The position numbers and the translations under genes were made by a program. Below the pieces are notes generated by a model. That model was given only the letters and a program-made list of their open reading frames with translations, ran no database searches and was not told the DNA's origin. From contig NZ_SMKW01000043.1 of assembly GCF_004348985.1 (NCBI RefSeq), positions 1-64,000 of the forward strand: a DNA stretch of 64,000 nucleotides. Reading direction: 5' to 3'. This document shows positions 39,089-46,540 of this stretch, piece after piece. This DNA is from Saccharopolyspora elongata (GTDB taxonomy: Bacteria > Actinomycetota > Actinomycetes > Mycobacteriales > Pseudonocardiaceae). Every line of letters starts with the position of its first letter. Positions within the stretch are counted from its first letter, which is position 1.

Positions 39089-39847
39089 ATGAGCGTTCCC
39101 GACATCGTTTCGCGCGAGGAGTGGCTGGCGGCCCGCCGCGATTTCCTGGTGCGGGAGAAGGAGTTCACCCGCGCCCGCGACGCGCTCAACGCCGACCGGC
39201 GGCGGCTGCCGATGGTCGAGATCGACGCGGACTACCGGTTCGAGGGCCCGGCCGGGCCGGTCGGCCTGCCGGAGCTGTTCGACGGGCGGCCACAGCTGGT
39301 GATCTACCACGCGATGTTCGATCCGGGGTGGGACGGCGCCTGCCGGAGCTGCTCGTCGTTCATCGACCAGATCGGGCACCTGGCGCACCTGCACGCCCGC
39401 GGCACGTCGCTGGCGCTGGTGTCGCGCGCGCCGCTGTCCAAGATCGAGGCGTTCCGGGCCAGGATGGGCTGGACGGTGCCCTGGTACTCCTCCTACGGCA
39501 GCGACTTCAACTACGACTTCCACGTGACGCTGGACGAGTCGGTGCGCCCAGTGGAGTACAACTACCGCACCGCCGAGGAGCACCGGCGGGCCGGCACCGG
39601 CTACTACGTCTCCGGGGAGCAGCCGTTCGAGCTGCCCGGGCTGAGCTGCTTCCTGCGCGTCGGCGACCGCGTGTTCCACACCTACTCGACCTACGGGCGG
39701 GGCATGGACGTGCTGGGCAGCACCACGAGTTTCCTGGACCTGACCGCCCTGGGGCGTCAGGAAGACTGGGAGGAACCCGAGGGCCGCGCCACCGGCCTGG
39801 GTGCCCCGGCGGGCAGCCCGCAGGTGAAGTACCACGACGAGTACTGA
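39089..39847 (+). CDS. DUF899 family thioredoxin-like protein
   Basis: 252 residues: VSREEWLAARRDFLVREKEFTRARDALNADRRRLPMVEIDADYRFEGP, then a thioredoxin-like core with LVIYHAMFDPGWDGACRSCSSFIDQIGHL, the C-x-x-C at the peroxiredoxin-like active place, and FHTYSTYGRGMDVLGSTTSFLDLTALGRQEDWEEP at the end. DUF899 genes frequently lie next to ECF42 or DGPF genes, so this is a plausible regulon member. It starts 64 bases after the sigma gene. Enzymatic activity not established. Confidence 0.88.
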   Translation: MSVPDIVSREEWLAARRDFLVREKEFTRARDALNADRRRLPMVEIDADYRFEGPAGPVGLPELFDGRPQLVIYHAMFDPGWDGACRSCSSFIDQIGHLAHLHARGTSLALVSRAPLSKIEAFRARMGWTVPWYSSYGSDFNYDFHVTLDESVRPVEYNYRTAEEHRRAGTGYYVSGEQPFELPGLSCFLRVGDRVFHTYSTYGRGMDVLGSTTSFLDLTALGRQEDWEEPEGRATGLGAPAGSPQVKYHDEY

Positions 39848-39948
39848 CCACGGCCCGGTGAGGCCAGTGCCGCCGAATTGGCCGTTGGTGCCGCCGCCGC
39901 GGCCGCCTAGTGTCCGATGAGGACGGTTCGTTGCGGCGAGAAGGTGGC

Positions 39949-40590
39949 GTGGTGGTCGAATTTCCGGCGGTGGCGGGCATCGCGGTGGTGGCGCTGGGAC
40001 TGGTGCTCACGCCGGGGCCGAACATGTTCTACCTGGTGTCGCGGTCGCTGACGCAGGGACGCCGGGCGGGGCTGGTGTCGCTGCTGGGCGTGGCGGTGGG
40101 GTTCCTGGTGTACGCGGCGGCGGCCACCGCGGGCATCGCCACGGTGTTCGCGCTGGTTCCCGCGCTGTACACGGCGTTGCAGATCGCCGGCGCGGCATAC
40201 CTGCTGTGGCTGGCGTGGCAGGCGGTACGCCCGGGCGGGGTGTCGGTGTTCGCGCCGGCACCCACCCCCGCCTACGGGCCGGGAAAGCTGTTCGCGATGG
40301 GGCTGGTGACCAACCTGCTCAACCCGAAGATCGCGGTCCTCTACGTGTCGCTGCTGCCGCAGTTCATCGACCCCACGCGGGGTGGTGTGGCCCTGCAGAG
40401 CCTGACGTTGAGCGTGGTGCAGATCCTGGTGGCGCTGTCGGTGAACGCGCTGATCGTGGTGACGGCCGGGTCGGTGGCGGGCATGCTGGCCCGGCGCCCG
40501 GGGTGGCTGCGGGTGCAGCGCTACTTCATGGGCGCGGTGCTGGCCGGGCTGGCGGTGCGGCTGCTGACAGACCGGGCTCGCCCGGCGTGA
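39949..40590 (+). CDS. LysE/RhtB family exporter
   Basis: 213 residues, six membrane helices. LTPGPNMFYLVSRSLTQGRRAGLVSLLGVAVGFLVY is the LysE signature; GLVTNLLNPKIAVLYVSLLPQFIDP is the second conserved block. The family exports amino acids and derivatives. GTG 39949 is chosen for the AAGG five bases upstream. Its last 65 bases overlap the 3' end of the convergent ArsR-type gene, so the two transcripts are antisense there. Confidence 0.88.
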   Translation: MVVEFPAVAGIAVVALGLVLTPGPNMFYLVSRSLTQGRRAGLVSLLGVAVGFLVYAAAATAGIATVFALVPALYTALQIAGAAYLLWLAWQAVRPGGVSVFAPAPTPAYGPGKLFAMGLVTNLLNPKIAVLYVSLLPQFIDPTRGGVALQSLTLSVVQILVALSVNALIVVTAGSVAGMLARRPGWLRVQRYFMGAVLAGLAVRLLTDRARPA

Positions 40591-41335
40591 TGCCGAGCGC
40601 GGCCTGCAGCCCGTCGGCGCCGTGCGCGGTGAGTTTCAGCGCCCGCTGCTGGGGTTTGCGGGCCAGCCAGCCTGACTCGAGCAACGCGGTCAGCAGCGCC
40701 GCGCCGAGCCGACCTGCGAGGTGGTGCCGCTGCTCGCTCCAGTCCACGCAGAACCGCAGCAGCGGCCTTCGCGACGGCCCGGCCTGCACGGCGTGCAAGT
40801 CCACGCCCAGGGCGGCGAAGACCCCTTCGGCGTGCGGACCGAGCCGGTAAGGATGGTCGCTGAGCTGCACGGACAGGCCCTCGTGCGGGCGGCGGCGGGT
40901 GTCGGCGATGCCGTCGTCGGCGGCGAGCGCGCCACGGTCCAGCAGTGCCGCGGTGACCGTGACGCCGAGCCTCCCGGCGAGGTGGTCGTAGCAGCTGCGG
41001 GCTTCGCGCACCGCGGCGGCGCGGGTGCCCTGGCGCAGCGAGCGCACCGGCTCGGCCGGTGCGATGGCGGCGAGGGCTTCCAGCACGGCGGCGACCCGGT
41101 CATCGACGAGCCGGAAGTAGCGGTGCCGCCCGGAGCGTTCGGCCTCGATCAGGCCGCCGGCGCAGAGCTTGGCGAGATGCGCGCTGGCGGCGCTGGCCGA
41201 CACCCCGGCCTCCGCGGCCAGCACCGAGGCGGGTAGCGATCGCCCGTCGGCCAGCGCCTGCAGCACCTTGGCGCGGCCGGGTTCGGCGAACAATGCGGCC
41301 ACCGGTGCGATGTCGCTGTCTCCCTGGACTGCCAT
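40526..41335 (-). CDS. ArsR-type winged-helix regulator with long C-terminal domain
   Basis: 269 residues. The HTH is IAPVAALFAEPGRAKVLQALADGRSLPASVLAAEAGVSASAASAHLAKLCAGGLIEAERSGRHRYFRL (about 7-75). The remaining 190 residues (DHLAGRLGVTVTAALLDRGAL ... RFCVDWSEQRHHLAGRLGAALLTALLESGWL) form the extra domain seen in a subfamily of larger ArsR-like repressors. ATG 41335. It is divergent from an MFS gene with an operator-like repeat between. Confidence 0.87.
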   Translation of the reverse strand: MAVQGDSDIAPVAALFAEPGRAKVLQALADGRSLPASVLAAEAGVSASAASAHLAKLCAGGLIEAERSGRHRYFRLVDDRVAAVLEALAAIAPAEPVRSLRQGTRAAAVREARSCYDHLAGRLGVTVTAALLDRGALAADDGIADTRRRPHEGLSVQLSDHPYRLGPHAEGVFAALGVDLHAVQAGPSRRPLLRFCVDWSEQRHHLAGRLGAALLTALLESGWLARKPQQRALKLTAHGADGLQAALGITPGEPGLSAAAPPARPAPRP

Positions 41336-41351
41336 GCGCCCATTCTGCGCC

Positions 41352-41383
41352 CGCGACGTTTCAGGCTGGCGTGAAGTGTCGCG
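41352..41383. promoter_or_regulatory. Inverted repeat, probable ArsR operator
   Basis: Arms CGCGACGTTTCA (41352-41363) and TGAAGTGTCGCG (41372-41383) match in 10 of 12 pairs with an 8-base spacer, in the 64-base gap between divergent ArsR and MFS genes. Confidence 0.65.
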
Positions 41384-41399
41384 GGTGCAGGCTCGGTGC

Positions 41400-42764
41400 G
41401 TGTTGAAGAGACGAGGTTCTCCTGTGCTGGTGCTCGCGGTGATGTGCGCGGGCATGTTCTTGGTGTTGCTGGACGTCACGGTGGTCAACGTGGCCCTGCC
41501 CGCCATCCGCGGTGCGCTGGGTGCGGGGATGGCGGGGACGCAGTGGGTGGTCGACGGGTATGCGCTGGCCATCGCCGGGATGTTGTTGGTCGGCGGCGCG
41601 CTGGGCGACCGCTTCGGGCACCGCCGGGTGGTGCTGGCCGGGCTGGCGGTCTTCGGCGCGGCGTCGCTGGGGTGCGCGCTGGCTCCGGGGCTCGGGGCGC
41701 TGGTCGCTTCCCGCGCGGTGCAAGGCGTGGGGGCGGCGTTGTTGCTGCCGGGCAGCATGGCTGTGATCGCCGGGGTGTATCCGGATGCGGCGGCGCGGGC
41801 ACGGGCATTGGGGGTGTGGGCGGCGGTGTCATCGCTGGCGTTGCCGGCCGGTCCGCTGGTGGGCGGCGGCCTCGTCGAGTGGGGCGGCTGGCAGTCGGTG
41901 TTCGCGCTGAACGTGCCGGTGGTGATCGCCGCGGTCGTGGGAGTTCGCGCGCTGGTACCGGATGTGCCCGGCGATCGCGGGCAGCGGGTGCGCGTCGGGG
42001 TGCTGGCGGGCGCGGTCGTGGGGTTGACGGCGCTGGTGTTCGCGGTGATCGAGGCCGGCCAGGCAGGGCTGGACGCATCGGTGGTGGCGGCGCTGGTGCT
42101 GGCGGTGATCGCGCTGGGGGCGGCCGGGCGGCGGATGCCGCGTTCGTGGCTGGGCAACCGGCCGTTCCTGACGGCGAACTCGGTGGCGCTGCTGATGAAT
42201 CTCGGCATGAACGGCACGCTGTTCGTGCTGTCGCTGTACCTGCAGAACCTCGGCGGGAACTCGCCGGCGCGCACCGGTGTGCTGTTGTTGCCGATGTCGA
42301 TTCCGCTGGTGCTGCTGGCGCCGGTGGCCGGGCGGATGGTGGCGCGCTTCGGGCCCCGGGTGCCGATGGTGTGCGGCGCGGTGATCGCCGCGGCGGGATC
42401 GGGTTGCTGGGCCCTGGCGTCTCCGGGCGGTGGCTATGCGGAGGTGGTTCCGGTGCTGGTGGCGTGCGGGATCGGCGCCGGGTTGCTGACCACGCCGGTG
42501 GTGGCGGCCGCGGTCGGCGCGCTTGGGCCGCGGCGTTCGGGGCTGGCCAGCGGGGTGAACAACACCATGCGGCAGACCGGGACCGCGCTGGGTGTCGCGG
42601 TGTTCGGCGCGGTCGCGGGCTCGCCGGAAGCACCTGCTGATTTCGTTGCTGGGCTGCACCTCCTGGCCGTGGTCGGCGTGTTGCTGTGGCTGGTGGCGAT
42701 CGCCTGCAGCCTCGCCGCAGGCACGCGTCGGCCGGTGAGTGACCGCGTTTCGGCAGTGCGGTGA
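41400..42764 (+). CDS. MFS transporter, DHA2 (EmrB/QacA) type
   Basis: About 454 residues with twelve to fourteen hydrophobic segments. DHA2 marks: LVLLDVTVVNVALPAIRGALG in helix 1, GGALGDRFGHRRVVLAGL loop, and RAVQGVGAALLLPGSMAVIAGVYP (motif C-like). GTG 41400 gives a basic N-terminus (LKRRG) before helix 1; the GTG at 41424 has the better AGACGAGG site but would start within the helix. Probable drug exporter controlled by the divergent ArsR-type regulator. Confidence 0.85.
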   Translation: MLKRRGSPVLVLAVMCAGMFLVLLDVTVVNVALPAIRGALGAGMAGTQWVVDGYALAIAGMLLVGGALGDRFGHRRVVLAGLAVFGAASLGCALAPGLGALVASRAVQGVGAALLLPGSMAVIAGVYPDAAARARALGVWAAVSSLALPAGPLVGGGLVEWGGWQSVFALNVPVVIAAVVGVRALVPDVPGDRGQRVRVGVLAGAVVGLTALVFAVIEAGQAGLDASVVAALVLAVIALGAAGRRMPRSWLGNRPFLTANSVALLMNLGMNGTLFVLSLYLQNLGGNSPARTGVLLLPMSIPLVLLAPVAGRMVARFGPRVPMVCGAVIAAAGSGCWALASPGGGYAEVVPVLVACGIGAGLLTTPVVAAAVGALGPRRSGLASGVNNTMRQTGTALGVAVFGAVAGSPEAPADFVAGLHLLAVVGVLLWLVAIACSLAAGTRRPVSDRVSAVR

Positions 42765-42770
42765 GATGCG

Positions 42771-42812
42771 CCCCCCGTGAGTGTTCTGGTGCGCCAGAAC
42801 ACTCACGGGGGG
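42771..42812. terminator. Perfect 19-bp-stem hairpin between convergent MFS genes
   Basis: Arms 42771-42789 and 42794-42812 are exact complements around TGCG, beginning and ending in six C/G pairs. It starts seven bases past the left MFS stop and ends immediately before the in-frame stop expected for the right MFS. Bidirectional terminator. Confidence 0.8.
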
Positions 42813-44062
42813 TCAGGCTGTGCCGGAGACCGGCTCCGGGTGGACGGCGTGGCGGAACGGTGAGGCGGCGAGCGCCGCGGCCGAGACGGCGAGCCCGGCG
42901 ACGCCGACCCACAACGCCGTGCGGTCGCGGCGTCGGCGATCAGCCCGCCGAGCGGGGCGCCGAGGACGATCGCGCCGCGGTTGACCGACCGGATGGTGGT
43001 GTTCATCCGGCCCTGCAGCCGATGCGGCGTGACGGACTGGCGATAGGCCAGTTCGTTGGGACCTTCGACGCCCATCAGCACCCAGAACAACGCCTGCCCG
43101 GCGGCGAGCACCACGAGAGCCGCCCGGCCGGGCGAGGTCAGCGGCACCAGGAGCCACGGCAGCGGCATGAGGATGCGGGTGGTGACCATGGTGCGCCCGG
43201 CACCGAAGCGTTGCGCGCACCGGTTGGCGAACGTGCCGCCGAGGACCGCCCCCACCCCGGCGCAGCCATAGGCGACGCCGAGTCCGATCTCGCTGAGCCC
43301 GAGACCACCGGTCGCGGGAGCGCGCAGTACGTAGAGCACGTAGACGATGGTCAGCAGGCTGTGGGACAGGAACCAGAGGTGTCCGCTGAGCGCCATCGGG
43401 GCGAGCATGCGGTGCCGGTACACCCAGGACATGCCTTCGCGCAGCTCGGCGAGCAGGCTGCGCCGGGCCGCGCGGGGTGCGATGGGTTCCTGGACCTGGA
43501 TCGAGGCGAGCAGCAGGCCGGAGATCAGGTAGGTGGCCGCGTCGACCAGCACCGCCAGCGGCGCGCCCAGCACCTTGATCAGCGCGGTGGCCAGCACCGG
43601 GCCGGCGGTCTGCGCGACCGCGTCCGACTGCTCCAGCCTGGCGTTCGCCGAGGTGAGCAGCCCTGTGGGCACCAGTCGCGGCAGAAAAGCCTGGTCGGCC
43701 GCGTCGAAGAACAGCGACGCCACGCCCAAGACCGCCACCAGCAGCGCCAGCGTCGGCAGGTCGAGCAGGCCCATGACGTGCAGCGCGGGGATCGCGCACA
43801 GCAGCACCGCGCGGCCCAGGTCGGCCCCGACCAGCATCGGTTTGCAGCGGTAGCGGTCGACGACGACACCGGCGAGCAGCCCGAACAGCAGGTAGGGAAT
43901 CCAGCGCGCGGCGTTGAGCAGGCCGAGTTCGGTCGCGGTGGCGTGCAGGGTGACCACGGCGAGGATCTGCACGGCGAGGCCGGTGATGTGGGTGCCGAAG
44001 ATCGAGGTGGTCGACGCCGCCCAGAACCGGCGGTAGCCGGCGAGATCGACGAGGCGTGGCAT
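42813..44062 (-). pseudogene. MFS transporter (macrolide-efflux-like) with a frameshift near its 3' end
   Basis: ATG 44062 opens a roughly 415-residue MFS protein (YRRFWAASTTSIFGTHITGLAVQILAV start, RWIPYLLFGLLAGVVVDRYRCKPMLVGADLGRA loop, RSVNRGAIVLGAPLGGLIADA late helix), resembling MefA/BtsA-type efflux proteins. Near 42921-42932 the frame slips; the natural last helix (DRTALWVGVAGLAVSAAALAASPFRH) continues one frame over to a stop at 42813-42815, directly next to the terminator. The slipped frame would instead end inside the terminator. An assembly indel is likely, and the gene may be functional. Confidence 0.75.
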
Positions 44063-44155
44063 GCCGGGACCGTAACAACGATTTCGCCCCGGCATTCCGG
44101 TGTTCCGTTCCCGGTTTTCCCTGCCGTGCCGATCGGCCGGACACAGTGGACGGCG

Positions 44156-44989
44156 CTAGATCATGCGCTTGCCGCCGCCGGCGTAGATGGTCTGGCCGGT
44201 GACCCAGCGGGCTTGGTGGGAGGCGAGGAAGACCGCGAGGTCGGCGATGTCGTCGGGGCGGCCGACGCGGCCCAGCGGGCTGAACTCGGCGAAGCGGGTG
44301 TTCATGTCGTCGCTGATCCAGCCGGTCTGCACCGGGCCCGGCGAGATGATGTTGACGGTGATGCCGGCGGCGCCGAGTTCGATGGCCGCGGAGCGGCTCA
44401 GCGATTCCAGCGCGTTCTTGGTCGCCCAGTAGGAGATCTGGTCGGCCGCGCCGGGAGCGGCGTCGGTGGAGATGTTGATGATGCGGCCCCAGTCGGCTTT
44501 GCGGCGCCGGTGGCGGCGGTGGAATTCGGCCATCAGCAGCGCGGGTGCGCGTGTGTTGACGGCGTGGTGGGCGTCCAGGCTCGCCGCGGCGACGGTGCTG
44601 GCGCCGCGCGCGGGGTCGGTCCGGAAGGTGTCGGGCACGCAGTGCGCGGCGTTGTTGATGAGGATCTCCACCGGCCCGAAGTGGGTTTCGGCGTGGTCGA
44701 AGATCGCCGGGACGACGGCGGGGTCGGCGAGGTCGACGGCCAGCGATTCGGCGTCGGCGCCGTCGGCGCGCAGGGCATCGCGCACGTGATCGGTGTCGGT
44801 GGCCTTCGCCGTGCCGTAGGTGCGGTCGGCGCCGGTGCTGTCGCGGGTCGGGGGTGTTTCGGGCAGGGAGGCGAGCACGACTTTGACGCCCTGGCGGGCC
44901 AGGGCGCGGGCGATGCCGGCGCCGATGCCCAGCGGGCTGTTGGCGCCGGTGATCACGGCAACGCGGTCGCGCAGGCGGGGGTCGATCAC
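44156..44989 (-). CDS. SDR family oxidoreductase
   Basis: 277 residues from GTG 44989. Cofactor motif GANSPLGIGAGIARAL is a variant of T-G-x-x-x-G-x-G; NNAAH, RIINISTDAAPG (Ser replaced by Thr at the catalytic place, Ser just before), Y-W-A-T-K and SPGPVQTGWISDDM follow. It overlaps the hydrolase gene upstream by four bases (GTGA), so it is the last gene of the ABC-F operon. Possibly modifies a drug or its ester product (inference). Confidence 0.85.
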   Translation of the reverse strand: MIDPRLRDRVAVITGANSPLGIGAGIARALARQGVKVVLASLPETPPTRDSTGADRTYGTAKATDTDHVRDALRADGADAESLAVDLADPAVVPAIFDHAETHFGPVEILINNAAHCVPDTFRTDPARGASTVAAASLDAHHAVNTRAPALLMAEFHRRHRRRKADWGRIINISTDAAPGAADQISYWATKNALESLSRSAAIELGAAGITVNIISPGPVQTGWISDDMNTRFAEFSPLGRVGRPDDIADLAVFLASHQARWVTGQTIYAGGGKRMI

Positions 44990-45882
44990 GCGGTGGTCCT
45001 CTCGAAGTGTCCGATGTGGTCGGTGATGGTGGTGGTGATCTGGCGGTGCAGCACGCCGGGCAGGGCGTGGCCGAGCCCGGGGATGGTCGCGCAGCGGGCG
45101 CCGGGGATGAGGTCGGCGAGGTGCCGGCCGTGCGGGGGCGGGTTGACGGGGTCCTGCGGGCCCTGGATGACCAGGGTCGGCGTGGTGACGTGGCGCAGTT
45201 CGGCGCCGCGTTCGGTGTGTACCGGGGTGGCGAAGGCGTGCGCGGCCGGTTGCCGGTAGCTGCCGGCGTGGTCGATCGCGGCGTTCTCCCAGCGGCGGAA
45301 TTCCGCGGCGTCGAAGGGGATTTCGTCGCCTGCGAGCAGTCGCCACTCGTCGATCCGGCGTTGCAGCGCGGTGGCGCGGTCGGGTGCGGGGTCGGCGCGG
45401 TGGGCCATCACGGTGACCACCCGCGGGGTGGGTGTGGGCAGGTCGGTGGGTTCGCCTTCGACGGCGCGGCGCATCGAGTCGGCGAAGTCGACGTCGAGGG
45501 CGGCGGTCAGCATCAGGGTGAGGGTGCGTAGCCGGTCGCGGTGGTCCAGCGCGAGCAGCTGGCCGAGGGTGCCGCCCATGGACAGGCCGACGACGTGGGC
45601 GGTGGCGATGCCGTGGCCGTCGAGGACCGCCACGGCATCGCGGGCGAGGTCGGTCAAGGCGTAATCGGTGATGTCCAGGTGCGTGGAGCGGCCGGTGTCG
45701 CGGTGGTCGTAGCGCACGACGTGCAGGCGGTGCGCTACGAGGGCGTCGACGAACTCGTCGGGCCAGCCCAGCGCGTTGGTGTTGGCGCCCATGATCAGCA
45801 GAACCGGCGGGTCCGCCGGGTCGCCACGGGATTCGCTCCACAGCAGCAGGCCGTCGGGGGTGGTGATGTGGCGTTCAGTCAT
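44986..45882 (-). CDS. Alpha/beta hydrolase (RdmC/methylesterase-like)
   Basis: 298 residues: PPVLLIMGANTNALGWPDEF (oxyanion region), YDHRDTGRST, VVGLSMGGTLGQLLAL with nucleophile Ser near 100, LVIQGPQDPVNPP with the Asp, and GLGHALP with the catalytic His. Resembles RdmC-type esterases of polyketide pathways. Its start overlaps the acetyltransferase end by eight bases, and its stop overlaps the SDR start: tight coupling in the operon. Confidence 0.88.
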   Translation of the reverse strand: MTERHITTPDGLLLWSESRGDPADPPVLLIMGANTNALGWPDEFVDALVAHRLHVVRYDHRDTGRSTHLDITDYALTDLARDAVAVLDGHGIATAHVVGLSMGGTLGQLLALDHRDRLRTLTLMLTAALDVDFADSMRRAVEGEPTDLPTPTPRVVTVMAHRADPAPDRATALQRRIDEWRLLAGDEIPFDAAEFRRWENAAIDHAGSYRQPAAHAFATPVHTERGAELRHVTTPTLVIQGPQDPVNPPPHGRHLADLIPGARCATIPGLGHALPGVLHRQITTTITDHIGHFERTTA

Positions 45883-46540
45883 CGAGCAGCCCTTCCCGGC
45901 GGGCCAGGGCTGCGAGCTCTTTGGGGTCGCCGCCCATGATGGTCCGCACGTGGGTGGTGATGGTCTGGACGGGCCAGTTCCACCAGGCGATGCGCTGGAG
46001 CAGCTCGACGTCGTCGTCGTAGAAGCGGCGGCGGATCACCTGAGCCGGGTTGCCGCCGGCGATGCCGTAGGCGGGGATGTCGCCGGTGACCACCGCGCCG
46101 GTGGCGATGATCGCGCCGTCGCCGATGCGCACGCCGGGCATGATGGTGGCGTCGCGGCCGATCCAGACGTCGTTGCCGACGATGGTGTCGCCCTTGGCGG
46201 GCAGGCTGGTGGCGAGGTCGAGGGTGGCCTGGGCCCAGTCGCCGCCGAACATGGTGAACGGGTAGGTGGAGCAGCCGATCATGGGGTGGTTGGCGGCGGG
46301 CATGATGAACCGCGCTCCGGTGGCCAGCGCGCAGAACCGGCCGATGCGAAGCCGCGCGGGTCCGTAGTTGTAGAGCACGTTGCGGGTTTCGAATTCGGCC
46401 GCGCCTGCGGGGTCGTCGTAGTAGGTGTACTCGCCGATCTCGATCAGCGGGGAGCTGACCACTGTGGACAGGAAAGCCACGTTGGTCAGCTCGGGCCGGG
46501 TGCTGGGATGCACCCGGGTGGGGTCGGGCGTGTTGGGCAT
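45875..46540 (-). CDS. Hexapeptide-repeat acetyltransferase (CatB/Vat family)
   Basis: 221 residues from ATG 46540. The sequence IEIGEYTYYDDPAGAAEFETRNVLYNYGPARLRIGRFCALATGARFIMPAANH, NHPMIGCSTYPFTMFGGDW with the catalytic His of xenobiotic acetyltransferases, and IVGNDVWIGRDATIMPGVRIGDGAIIATGAVVTGDIPAYGIAGGNPAQVIRRRF match Vat (streptogramin A) and CatB (chloramphenicol) enzymes. A left-handed beta-helix trimer is expected. It sits directly after the ABC-F gene, overlapping its end by 55 bases, which strengthens a ribosome-drug resistance role (inference). Confidence 0.88.
   Translation of the reverse strand: MPNTPDPTRVHPSTRPELTNVAFLSTVVSSPLIEIGEYTYYDDPAGAAEFETRNVLYNYGPARLRIGRFCALATGARFIMPAANHPMIGCSTYPFTMFGGDWAQATLDLATSLPAKGDTIVGNDVWIGRDATIMPGVRIGDGAIIATGAVVTGDIPAYGIAGGNPAQVIRRRFYDDDVELLQRIAWWNWPVQTITTHVRTIMGGDPKELAALARREGLLDD

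Noticed and set aside
42761-45259. 832-codon plus-strand open frame across the MFS/SDR region
   Set aside because: Composition is low-complexity and the opposite strand encodes well-conserved MFS, SDR and hydrolase proteins.
44156-46540. Polyketide or peptide antibiotic cluster around the ABC-F operon
   Set aside because: No modular PKS, NRPS or tailoring set is nearby; only the type III PKS operon 14 kb away, which makes pigment and not a ribosome drug.
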